A stretch of DNA of 64,000 nt from contig CM051025.1 in assembly GCA_027627225.1 (NCBI GenBank), positions 75,038,474 through 75,102,473 on the forward strand, given 5' to 3'. The first letter of the stretch is position 1. The number at the start of each line of letters is the position of its first letter. Below, piece after piece: positions 33,605 through 45,320 of the stretch. The DNA is from Congeria kusceri. Lineage: Eukaryota > Mollusca > Bivalvia > Myida > Dreissenidae. A model generated the notes under the pieces. That model worked only from the letters and a program-made list of their open reading frames with translations. It was not told where the DNA came from and did not search any database. Made by a program: the position numbers and the translations under genes.

Positions 33605-34678
33605 TTCTTTATAAAACAGGGATTCGGAATAACCAGGCGCATGCTAGCAGTCCGAATCTGAAGGGTAGTGCGAAGACTCGGTATCAGGACTCCTTTCAGG
33701 AACGGTGTACCGGGTAAAGATTGGTTGCATGGTTTCATGAAACGTCATCCAGATGTGTCTTTACGCAAGCCACAGCCCCGTCAGGGCTCGTATGTTCAAT
33801 CCAACAGTGACGCAGGCTTATTTCCAAGCTCGTGGAGAGCTGTTTCAAAAACTTGAACTGGCAGACAATCCAACGCGTATATTGGTGAAACTGGAGCTAA
33901 AAATATTCCCGGTCGCGTGGGTAACAGCCGAGACAATGTCTCTGTATTGGCGTGTGTACATGCTGTCGGTGACGAAGTTCCTCCAATGGTAATTGTGAAG
34001 GGTAAATCTCACAAGAGCCTTCACGCTTATAACACCGAGGCTGGAGTACCGAACAGCATTTAAACATACCAAGACAGACCTTGGATGGAGGATGTGTTGG
34101 GGAAGCTCTGGTTTGAGAACCACTTCTGCAAGCATTGGGGACCGGACAGAACACAGTTGATAATGCTTGATTCACACTCGTCCCATGAAACTTTAGATCT
34201 AATCGAATGTGCAAGGCAAAACAACATTACACTACTTGCTTTTCCCCCTCACACAACTCAGTGGCTCTGTCCTCTAGACAAAACGGTGTTTGGGCCCCTT
34301 TCAAGGAGTTATTCGACTCAGTGTAGTGAATTCATGGCAGCCAGTCCTAATAATCTGGTCACTAAGTGGGAATGGCCCAGATTATTTCGACTGGCACATG
34401 ATTACGCATTTAGTCGAACCAACATCACAAACGGGTTCAGAAAATGCGTGATTTTCCATTTCAATCCATATGCTCTTTCTGAAACCGCTTTAGCCCAATC
34501 TGTCCCTTTTGACAGATATATTTTATGTGCAGGAGACGCTACACGCTCATTTCCTGTTGTGTCTAACCAGTCAACGTCTGTTGCACAAAATGAACGTGTT
34601 CGTTCATCAGACGGTGATAAACAGGTAAGTAACATTCCCGACGTTATAGAATGTATTCAAAAGGGAATTAAATAACCA
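33605..34678 (+). pseudogene. pogo/Tigger-like transposase relic
   Basis: Segments in order: an N-terminal DNA-binding remnant (RTPFRNGVPGKDWLHGFMKR, HPDVSLRKP), the linker before the catalytic domain (AYFQARGELFQKL), NIPGRVGNSRDNVSVL, then VGDEVPPMVI, IMLDSHSSHETLDL with the second catalytic Asp, LLAFPPHTTQWLCPLDKTVFGPL with the third Asp, and a C-terminal helical region with ITNGFRKCVIFHFNP. This order is that of pogo/Tigger/CENP-B-like DDE_1 transposases, which cut and paste DNA with TA targets. The copy is broken: stops at 33659 and 34061, frame changes near 33775 and 33885, and the first-Asp motif (DETG) reads as GETG next to a short deletion. Transposon ends were not identified. Confidence 0.85.
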
Positions 34679-34977
34679 TATATTGTCGGGCAATGTTCCA
34701 TCAACCATCGACCATGATGGCAATTTGAACGTTACTTTGACTGTGTGGAATTTATCGTGGTCATCCCAGATTGATGATGAGTTTAAGTTACCTGCTCCTG
34801 AAAGCGTCGCCAAACTCCATCATCCACGAATACTGACCAGCCATAGGCTTCTCACCAGTTATGAGATATACACAATAACAAAGGAAGACCAAATGAGAAA
34901 ATAAAACTCGCAGTTAGAACAGGAGGAACAAGAAAAAAGCTAGATTAATGAAAACAAAATTAAGGTGACAGTATACA

Positions 34978-35156
34978 GATATTTCTTTAGCATTTGGTAA
35001 CAGTCAAATTGTTTTTTTTCTGAATTAGAGGGGGCAACTTTTGAACTGTTGCCCGAGGCCGTTAGACAGAGGGCAACAGTTGGAAATGTTGCCCCCTCCC
35101 CCAACCTGATACGGAAGGAAAACAATTTGACTGCTCCCAAATGACTATGAAATATA
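34978..35156. repeat. 180-bp palindromic fold-back element
   Basis: The left arm (atatttctttagcatttggt, aacagtcaaattgttttt, gggggcaacttttgaactgttgccc) is the inverted copy of the right arm (gggcaacagttggaaatgttgcccc, gaaaacaatttgactgctcc, caaatgactatgaaatat) with scattered mismatches. The loop is a few bases near 35060. It is non-coding. Confidence 0.75.
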
Positions 35157-38078
35157 TTTTTAGTAACTACTTCCAATAAAAAATAATAGGCAACATTTAA
35201 CTGTTTTATTTTCCATGAAAACTACTATAAGGTTAGTTGTGACTCACAATTACAAAATAGAACAATCATAATATTAACATGGGTCCTGTTTGTAACAGTC
35301 AGTAGCAGTCGGTGTTATCATAAAGTTACATTGCGTAACGTTCTGCGCAGATTAATCCCCTTTGAATAATGATAAGTGCCACATAACAATACAAAACCGT
35401 GAAACATCATGAAATGTTTTCTGTTGGGAGGAGCTTGTTTCAACAAAGTGGTCAACAGTAAAAAAAAATAACGCTTAATTAGTAAAGTAGGTAGTAAAAT
35501 AGAATGTATACCCTTCAATATTAATTTTAAATAAGAATACAATTTACTAAGTAATTATTTAAGTAGTCATCTGCATTGAAAAATGTATCCATAAAATAGA
35601 TGTCATCTCAAAGATGTTCAATTGCATGCATTTCCATAATGTTCGCCAAAAAAGCAGAACCGAATTCATGCATGCATGGAGACAGTTTTTCAGGACTTGA
35701 AAACTAGAAAAGAAGTCAGTAGCTTTGAAGAAAGAGTAATGGAAAATTGCTAAAGTACCATCAGTTTTGTGTGATTTTTTTTTTTTTTTTTTTTGTGAAT
35801 TTAATAAACACACTTGAATTGTTCAGTTATGTGTTAGAAAAGAAAATATAAAGTCCATTCTATGTTTAATGTCTTATTCTAACTTAACATAATAAAGTGT
35901 TATAATAATTTTGCAAACATAGTTAAATCAGTATTACTGCATTTACAAAAACTGTATAAAAAAAAAATGCGGAATGTACTGTAAGTTTATGTTATAACAA
36001 CACCTTTAACAGTTGTATCCAAGCTAATTGTTAAAGTATCACGACTTTGTGTACTTATTGACATTTAGAAGTTGACTAAAAAGTTTGAGTCCCCCATAAC
36101 AATTACACTTTACATGATACGATGTACGTACATACCACGCAACATCATTAGATTTCATTTTACAAAACAATTTGCGAAACGTCAACATTGTTAATGGCGT
36201 GTGTCGTTTATAGTATACTATGGCTAGGTTTATTGGTATACAAATATGTTAACTATATTTGTTATAAATAGAGCATACACGATTATCATAAATAGTTCAC
36301 GTTATTCTATCGGAAAATATGGATACGATGGAAATGTTTCAACATACAGGTATTTAATATCGTACTATAATATCTTGATGTAAATTATAAGCAGGAGCAT
36401 ATGTCAAAGTTCTACGTGTATTTAAGTATGTTCATTTATTAACCTATGTATTAGGGTATCAATAACTTAATAAACGTTAAATCCATTCCATATCACCTTT
36501 GTGTTAAATTTTTAAATATATATCAGTTACGATAAGGTGTAATTGAAAGCTTACCGTCCATGAAAATTATACTGTACGGAATTATCAGACATGTGTACGG
36601 AATTAGGCGATTCAAGGGTCACTCCGCTACAGTATTGCGTGTTTCCGAACTGACACTTGTCGGTATCGCAGTTTATGTTTGCTGTCAAGAAGAAGGTTAC
36701 AGTATACTAATTCCAATCCTTATGTAATTTAATGTAAGAGCGATAACTTTAACCAAAAGTAAGTGCAACATTTTGCGCATAGGGACCTTCATAACCATAC
36801 CATTTCTTAAAGAACATTCTAAGCTGAATTGATTTAAGCAATAAAAAGGGTATGTCATGTAATATGTAAGAAAGAACTCGACACTAAACAAAGTTGTCTG
36901 TTTAAACACCACCTTTTAAGCGGCTACTTTCTAGTTGAATGTTACCCGCCTCAGCGCAAGATTGTAGTCTCCAATCTTAAAACATATCAGTAATTTATTA
37001 GTGCATACCAATGCTTACCCTACCAACATCTTCAAAAAAGAATATCAAAGCAAGTGTCTAAACCTAAAAACATGTCTTTGAGTTAAACGTGATGATTTAT
37101 TTAGAGAGTACAGCCCTATATCACTTATTTATTTAGTGTATTGTGACCTGCAGCAAAACACGTAAGTACGGTAAGCGACGGGATTTTGAAATCCATTTGT
37201 ACTAGAGTGTACGGAATTAGCCGCCTCGACTTCTACCATTTTTGAATATGTATGTATCCAGTTCAATTGACGTTCTTCATTTTCAAACTTACCGTTGACG
37301 CAGAATATTTTTTTAAAGAAATTTCTTGATTATTACGTAAAAATCATTCTGAGTTATTGCATTATGGGGCTAGACATATATACTGAGGGTTAAAATAAAA
37401 AACGGGTACTTAAAAAAGTTACAACGCAAACACGCAATGATTTTACGGTGGCCATGTTTTTTTTCGTATGCGTGTCTACCATTTGAATTTACACCATATG
37501 ATCTGACTACGGTAACGTGGAAGTGTGTGCCGGTAGGGCTTTAATATGAGATATGCACGGAATTCTCTAGGCGGAGGTTGACAAGGCAATTTTAAACGAG
37601 CTAAAAATCAAGCGCTCCATCAATACATGTATTTTTAGTTCGACCATTCGAAGGCGTCGGCCTCCGCATCCAAATACATATAACTCTGTTTTGTGTGTTA
37701 ATTTAGATTTATGTTTTGTTTTATTTTTTATACATAGATTTTCTGGTTTCAGTTATTATTTAAAAATCCTAAATTTAATACCACAAAAGGTATTCACTTG
37801 GAGTATATGCTTGCCATTAACTTCAGCATCAGATGCAACAATCCCCATAACTCTGATTTGTATTTTGACATATGTATGCGCTTTTTCACTTAGATTTCCA
37901 GGTTAAAGGTTGTAATCAAAAGTCATATAACTTTATTACTACATAAGGTACTCTAAACTTGAGACATATCTTTATCACCAAATCCAGCATCAGGGACAAC
38001 AATCACCATACATTTTGTAAAATGTATTTTGATACAGTTGTGCCCCTTTTTGACGTAGTTGTTCTGGTTAAAGCTGTC
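35157..38078. other. no supported gene; dispersed TGTACGGAATTAG motif
   Basis: AT-rich sequence with a T run near 35777-35794. The phrase tgtacggaattag occurs near 36596 and 37211 and, in reverse, near 31755. Several 60-85 codon frames lack recognisable domains and splice context. Confidence 0.35.
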
Positions 38079-38275
38079 AGTGTGTGTGTGTGTGTAGTAC
38101 GTTTTTATCGAGTGCACCGGTATTCTCTCCCATATGGCCATTGCCCCCAGAAGACTTGTTTGTTGGGCTACTAGGGATAGTGCAAAATACAGGAGACGCC
38201 CAGGTCCAGAAGCGACCCTGGGTCTTGTAGTACCCGGTGGGAAGCGCCTAGTACACTGCACATCGGTTTAGCGTC
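38079..38275 (-). mobile_element. SINE-like repeat with AC-type tail, copy 1
   Basis: Read on the minus strand this matches 40765-40972: gatgtgcagtgtactaggcg, gggcgtctcctgtattttgc, caagtcttctgggggcaatg, ccatatgggagagaataccg, ggtgcactcgataaaaacgt and then a CA repeat tail (gtgtgtgtgt on plus). The 5' head is missing. Confidence 0.75.
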
Positions 38276-38389
38276 AGTCAAAAGTCCTGTACTTTTTATA
38301 CTACATGAGGTATTCACTTGAAACTTTGAGTATACCTGTATCATCACAGTGCTCCAGATAAGCTTTTGTACTAGGGGTTAATGCGCTCA

Positions 38390-38700
38390 CTTCTGAAAAT
38401 TTGGAAGTAAATGTACTCTTTCTCCAGAATTTATGGGGATAAATGTACATTCTACGTAGACTAATCGGTGGTAAACCCAGCTAAACTTTACAGTTGACAT
38501 CAGAGAAAAACCAACAACCGTATTATTATAATAATCTTCAATAATGTAGAAACACCATTTGAATACAATAATGGTACAAGTAAGAATTCGGAACATTTTA
38601 GGAATTTTAGGAATTTTATTGCTGTCTAAACTGCACATTCAGTTGTCCAGCTCTGTGAAAACTTCTTCTTCTATATTTAGTTCCAGTCACTAAAAATATA
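38390..38700 (+). repeat. interspersed repeat with TTCTCCAGAATTTATGG, copy 1
   Basis: Blocks tctccagaatttatgggga, aatgtacattctacgtag, attataataatcttcaat and ccatttgaatacaataatgg recur in the same order at 42440-42690. Direction is arbitrary. It is non-coding. Confidence 0.6.
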
Positions 38701-39605
38701 TATAAATATTAAACGAGTTCAGGAATTTTGTTAGTAAGCGAACCTTTTCATGGACGAGTTTAATAAAATATGGTATGAAATGACAACCAGTGTCAGATCT
38801 TATTTTATCACATGCTTTCAAACGAGAGAAACCCCTTCTTATTTTACCAAAATAAGTTGGTAAATCCTCAAAGTTGTGTACTGATTTGACGTCATTTCAT
38901 GTTGACAACGTCATTTCACCAATCATGTGAATGGTCAAAGAATATGTAGTCAATGAAAACGCTCACAATGTTATCTTTACACATGTGTAAGATAAAAATA
39001 TTCGTAATGGCTGTATTACACGTGAAACAATGTATAGCATGTGATAAATGCGATTTTTGTAATCATATTAAGCCTTTTTACCGTCGCGTTTGTACAGACA
39101 AGCAAACATTTGCTAGTGAACCGTCATAGTATATTAGTCTGTGTCTGTGACTGACGTGATCGCTAATTATTTATACAATGCGTGACATGTACCGACGTTT
39201 TGAAGCGAGCATAATGATTTTAGTTAAATGAGATTGTGCTGTCACGTAGTGAAATAAACTGAAGTTTCTAAAGAGAAAATAAGTAAACAATTATTGTTTA
39301 AATGTTTGAGAGTGACACGCAATGCATGTTCATGTTATTAACACAAGACCACATTATCGTAACACAAATGAACTGTAATAGACTAATACTGGGCATATAT
39401 TGAAATACTCCAAACGGATTCTCATCCATCGTGGACGTCAATGTTCCTATTATATTGTTGTTTTCTTGTTTATTACTAAACATACTGAAATAACAAAATT
39501 TATTGGTGTTGTTTATCGCAGTCGTTTTTTATTATATATTCGTACAAAAAGATCAGTGCCAGTTTTCTTCGAGTTTATAATAGTATCATTGTCTTTCATT
39601 CATAA

Positions 39606-41395
39606 CACTGTCTGGGATCTCGGTTACACGAGAAATGAACACGGAACGATCGCCGGTCACGGTTGTCAGACGATTTCGCAGTAGGTTTTGTGTTTTGTAA
39701 TTGGGGTTAGAACAAGCAAACGAGACACCAGAATCGAATTGTGTAAAAACCATTTGTTAACTGAACAATCTTAGTATACGTTACTGCTATGGGAAATTTG
39801 GTTATAATAACTATTTTAATTTAATTTTCCTTTCTTCAATTCAATAATAGATCTACCTTGACAATGGACAAAAATAAACACCTGTTGAAATGTAACGGAC
39901 ATAAGGACGTTTATTGAGTAAAGGCTGCATGTCGACCTGTTACAGTAGCGGGACGATTTTTCAACATGAATGAGATTAGTTTTGAGGAAAATGATGTGGA
40001 CTCATACGAAACAGACGTCTCCATGAATGTTGCCGTGTAACAGTATGACCATCACCGGATTGTAGAAATTCCCTTAGCGTCAAATATCAATACAAATACT
40101 GTTGAAAATATTTCTGTTAAAGTCAATTACCATGGTCACAACTACTTAATCGTAATTTTTAAAGATACTGAACTCCAGATGGGCTTACAAATGTGCGTTT
40201 TTTGTAAGTATGCCTAAACAGTAAAAACATGGGTAAAACTTCACTCTTTGTAGAGAACACAAACAAATACTGTCATTAACTGTATGTTTCATTGAAATAT
40301 AGATGTTGAATATTTTCGCACTTTTCTAGGACCCACGCGATTATCCTAAATATAAACGGCGCTATTTTTAAATTACTCTATGGGTTATAGCGTCTGCAGA
40401 CGCTATAAATCTTAGGACAATAAAAAGGGGGAATACTACATAAAAAACATTGTTTTTCAGGTAAATAAAAGCACACGTGTCTAATTTTAATGTGTTCTAT
40501 ACAATTTTGTAATAAAAACGTGTATTTCTTACAATGTTCTTTCGTTTATACGATTAGACCATATCCCTTTAAAATAAAAAGGGTGATAACTCCCCCAAAA
40601 AATCATCAGACCGAATTACCAGACAATATATGCATACATATTGGTAGGGATGATGCATATAACGTTTCATTGAATTCGAGTTATTACTTCAGGCGGATCA
40701 GTGGTCTGTGGTAACACACTGGCTTCACAACCCACCGAGCCACCGCAACACCCTAACTTACTAGCTTGTCTGTCGTATTTGACATTAAACCGATGTGCAG
40801 TGTACTAGGTGCTTCACATAGGGCACTAAAATACACAGTGTCACCACTGGAACCGGGCGTCTCCTGTACCTTGCACTATCGGCGTAACCCAACAAGTCTT
40901 TTGGGGCAATGCCCATATGGGAGAGAATACCGGTGCACTCGATAAAAATGTACTACACACACACACACAGTTATTACTTCGTGAGATCTCGGAAACGCGG
41001 AGTTCCTATTAAGGGGGCTTATCGACGGTATTGCTCATAAATATAAATATAAAAACAGATTAAAATAACACAATATTTTCAATTTTCACGAACATATTTT
41101 CCTGTCATTATAGCCGTAAAAGCGACTGTGACAATTTGGCTTTCAAAATAAGCATTTAAAGCAAGTAAAAAGCAATTAAGAAAATCGACAATGAGCTGAA
41201 AATGTATAATCATACATCTGTCTAAGACTTTAAAAACGTTTGTTAATAGTTTTAACAAATGTTTTTGTTATTATAAATATTATATCTACGCATCCATCTT
41301 TGGAGCATTATAACGGTTACCGAAATCGTCCCACAACCGTGACCGAAGATCGTCCCGTGTCCATTTCTCGTGTTACCGAGATCCCAGACACTGAA
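39606..41395. repeat. pair of 75-bp inverted repeats 1.7 kb apart
   Basis: The left arm cactgtctgggatctcggtt, acacgagaaatgaacacgga, acgatcgccggtcacggttg is matched by the complement of the right arm (gtgtctgggatctcggtaac, acgagaaatggacacgggac, gatcttcggtcacggttgtg). The interior holds the SINE-like repeat and no coding sequence that I can support. It could be the termini of one transposon or two opposed copies of a repeat. Confidence 0.6.
40690..40972 (+). mobile_element. SINE-like repeat with AC tail, copy 2
   Basis: A head with a partial A-box-like sequence (gatcagtggtctgtggtaac) is followed by a body shared with the minus-strand copy at 38079-38275 and ends in an ACACAC tail (40955-40972). 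The B box is not evident, so the Pol III origin of this family is only inferred. Confidence 0.65.
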
Positions 41396-42419
41396 AAGTA
41401 AAGGTAATTAATTCATTGCCATGTTTATGCAATTCATCCCCATAATAATAATTATTGTTAATTTATGCTGCATAACATTATTGTATTTAGCTTTAACATT
41501 TAGTATGTGCAAACACATTATTTCAATTTCTTAAATAGTATTCAAAATAAACTTTCATTTATAGCATCTAATATTCCGATAATATCTTATGCACAAATTG
41601 TCGAAAATTATTGGACACTGATAACAAACATGTTTAATTATGCTGACGTATTAAATAATTAGTCTTGATACATTATTAAAAGTTATTGGCAGAGAAGAAA
41701 ACAAACAGCAGACAACTTGCTATGCCCTCACTATTATGAAGTAGCAAAGATATTGTCCGACAGGTATTGTTATAGATTTATGCCATATACGTACCATTTA
41801 GGTTAGAAACCAGTAATCAGATCCCCAAAAAGTTCCGTTGAAAAATAGCAAAATGTCCTGGCATTGTTTGCTACATTAATTTATTTCAAATAATGCGAGT
41901 TCTTATCTCTATTGAAAATGATACCCTCTTCTTTCACAATTTAAGATGAAAAATAGCGGTTACGTAACTTCTTAGGAAGTAAATCTCACTTGAAGTTAGT
42001 CACCATTAAGAAACACAAAATGCGCTCGTGATTTCAACAATAGCACATGCTGCTATACATTAGACTGATGCAGTCGTTTCTGTCAAATATCGAACGCATA
42101 ATATATAATGGTACTTCTCTCCTCCTTTGCTCCATGTATAAATTGCTTGCCAATTTTATCTTGCTCAAGGCAGTAACCTGAAAACTGTCCGCAAAAAATG
42201 TAACTTAGTAAGATAAAACAAGAAACATGATTTGTCGACCTTCACATTTCATACACAGTTTCAGCAGTTTGTTTTTAGGGACTAAAATTAGTCTATCTAT
42301 ACATAAACTGGTGAACATTCAATGCAGTTTCATGATACATCAACATGCACAGGAGACACGTCGGTTTCAGGGAAGAACCATTTAAGCCAGTGTTCGTTGT
42401 GGGAAATGCTTTTTTTAAC
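41396..42419. other. no recognised gene
   Basis: AT-rich sequence with no exon or repeat termini that I can support. Confidence 0.35.
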
Positions 42420-42690
42420 CAGTGATCCAGATAAGTGAATTTACACTCTCTCCAGAATTTATGGGGGTTAATGTACACGCCATGTAGGATAAGTAAAGTA
42501 AATTAACATGCAACAAATCATTGCAGTGCGTAAAAAAAACTTAGTAAATTATAATAATCCTTAATTATGTAGCTACACCATTTGAATACACTAATGCTAG
42601 AAAAAGTTTTCTGAACATTGTTTAACTTTATAATACAAATTAACTCCAGACCTGTCAAACTTCAATCTTCTTCTTTCTTCCAGTCTCTAA
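42420..42690 (+). repeat. interspersed repeat with TTCTCCAGAATTTATGG, copy 2
   Basis: Homologous to 38390-38700: tctccagaatttatgggggt, taatgtacacgccatgtag, ttataataatccttaattat, accatttgaatacactaatg, then a run of cttcttctttcttccag that matches cttcttcttctatatttag in the other copy. Confidence 0.6.
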
Positions 42691-43260
42691 AATTTGATGT
42701 TATTTGTGCGAACTTGGGGGCAACTGTGCGTAAATGTACACCCTACTTTTAATTTATCTGCGTAATTGTACACCCAAATTTTATTTTTCTCTGCGTATCT
42801 TCCCAATGTGTGTGCATATTTTACGTGTGTACACGCCTTATGGGCCTCTGTCTTTAAACATTAGAATACACGAACTATGTGATACACGGCCTATTTTCCC
42901 GACTATTGACTGGTATCTAATGTAAACAACGGTTGCATACACTAGTTTGGTTCCCGCTCGCGAATAACTTTGACTGTGCTGCAGTGTTTATCTGTCCGTT
43001 TACTGCGTTCATTATTTTGTGAATCAGGTGATAAAATTGAAGGTTTATGCCTTTTTTTCAAAAATGATAGTTTGAAAGAATGAATATAAGTTTATTTTTA
43101 TAGTTAACCTGCACACTAAGATGTAACGTTTGAAACATTGTTGAAATCGAAACTACATCCAAGTGAAAGAACAATTAGTAAACCAGGAGGTACCAGGCCC
43201 AAGTCAAATCGGTCCCAGGTTAAATTGGTCTCAAATGGTGAAACCGGTTCTGCAAATAGG

Positions 43261-43775
43261 TTTAAAGGGACTATGTCAACGAAAAGAGCCATACTGTGGT
43301 AATTTCTTAAAATAATCTAAAATTAAGATGATATATTATTGCAAGTAATAACAGTTAAAATAAAGTATGTATAATGGGACTTTTTTTTCGCATTCTGAGG
43401 TAAAATCAAATCATAATACGAGTCTTCTTTGTTTGGCCCTTTTCATGTTTACATTTTGACGTTAGAATTGTAAGTATGTTGTGAGACTATAGTTTACACA
43501 CGTTTCAGTACAAAGCAGAATAACGCAGTTTGTTAAAGCGCTGTCTACTGTCGTTTCTTCGTATGGCTCCTAAGTTGTGAGTTCGATACCCGCTTGGGGT
43601 TTTAATTTTTACGAACATTTTTGTTGATTTGTTTTAATTAAATATCTCATTATGTATTAAGTTATTTATTCTTTATGTAATGAACATGTCTGAGTATATA
43701 TAGCCCATTTCTATATTCTAATATCATTTATATTGCAATAGGAAACCACTTTATCGTTGACATAGTCCCTTTAAA
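43261..43775 (+). mobile_element. TTAA-flanked element with tRNA-like core, copy 3
   Basis: This 515-bp unit has inverted termini tttaaagggactatgtcaac and its complement (one mismatch at the inner end of the repeat), with TTAA at both ends. It lies in the opposite orientation to the homologous copy at 2796-3290 and carries its tRNA-like segment on the plus strand. It is non-coding. Confidence 0.75.
43515..43600 (+). promoter_or_regulatory. tRNA-like RNA polymerase III promoter (A and B boxes)
   Basis: TAACGCAGTTTG (43521-43532) and AGTTCGATACC (43580-43590) are spaced as A and B boxes of a tRNA. The B box is near consensus; the A box is weaker than in copy 1. Confidence 0.6.
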
Positions 43776-45320
43776 CAGTGCCAAACCGGCCTCATATTAC
43801 ATAAAATTTAAGTTATTATTACCTTGTGAATTAATATTTTCAAATAAATTGTTAAACTGTGTATGTACGATCATTCATATCAATTATTTTCAAAATAAGC
43901 AGATGAAAGTGACAATATAAATTGAAAGCAGACAGATAAACATAAACATGGCAATGTAAACACTAAAATATTTAATAAATCAACAAAATTCGAGTGTCGA
44001 CTTTTGCATCAATTCTTAGTGCTGTGTAACCGTAACAACTGTCATGTCAAAGTTTCCGGCTGTAGATCTACACCCGAAAGCTGGTTTCAATTAAAAAGAG
44101 CAAATAATGCATTTTTTAACAATTTTTTTTATTAACTTTTCTTCTATTTTAAATCGAAGTATATCGTAATTAACTGGATCGGGTTGTTTTAATTTATGAC
44201 AATATATATGTGTTGTAGGATCGTACATACACTATTTAAAGAAAGCTTTGTTACAGTAATGTGTTTTTATATTGATAAATTGTACAATAAGACATATCTA
44301 ATAAAGATCTAATTCTGACATAAAATTTATTATTAGATATTGATTTAGAAACCCATGCTATTGTGAAGATACACGAACGCTTAAATTACAATAAGTATCT
44401 ACAGTAAATGCTGCTGTAAACAAAGACAACGATGTCGCAACTTAAGTTACGATGGTTATTGTGTTAATATGATATACGTTGTATTACGTTAAGTGTGTAC
44501 ACATTTATGCTGAATATGCGTGTTAACGTTGTTTTTTAATTTAAGTTATCTGACAGTGATTATAAATGATGGGTGTTGTTGGTGGTAATTCTTTTGTGTA
44601 CCTCATTACATTTGTTAATAAAAGCGTTACTTACTCCTACTTAGGACTTAGTATCTCCTAACTAGTGCTTTGTATCTCATAATTATGATATAAGTATCTC
44701 ATAATTATGATATAATGGAATATAAAAATAATGGAGACTATGGCAGTAGGACGTTTCCTTCATTTACCTATAGTAATAAAACAACACAAAAATGTTATAG
44801 GAAACCAACTTCAACTACAGAGCTACACTATTTATAAAACAAATCACAGACAATCAGTAAAAACAATGCAACCAAATATCAAGCACAAAGTGTATTCAAG
44901 AACAATGCATACAAAAGGATAAAACATATCTTATGCTTTAATTAGAAGTATGCTACAAGTACTATTTAAAACTTTATTACATTAAAACTATGAACCCAGT
45001 GAAGGTAGGGATCTAGGATCAGAAAAGGTCCTTCGATCGCCTTAACACGAATATGCGGAAAAGCTGGAATATTGTTTGACATTCGCATATAATATGGTAC
45101 TGTATTTATTCATATTAAACGTACAATAAGCTAGGGTTGGTAATCATTCCCACCTCATTGTTTGGCGTGTTTGCATAAATATCTTTATATAAGATATTAA
45201 TCATTCTGATCTTGATCAGCCTTGAGGGAGAAAAAGGGCGAACCTAAAGGGGACAGAACGCAACACAATGCTTATTTGCTGTGGACCTTTCCTTCCTTTT
45301 TTCTTATGATGTTTCTCTAG
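43776..45320. other. no supported exon; upstream flank of the TRIM-like exon
   Basis: AT-rich sequence. The last bases (ttccttccttttttcttatg to tctctag) are the acceptor tract of the following exon, so at least its 3' part is probably intron. Confidence 0.4.

Noticed and set aside
33182..33661. 159-codon leucine/glutamine-rich frame
   Set aside because: It is produced by a degenerate trinucleotide tract, and its last residues are the start of the transposase relic.
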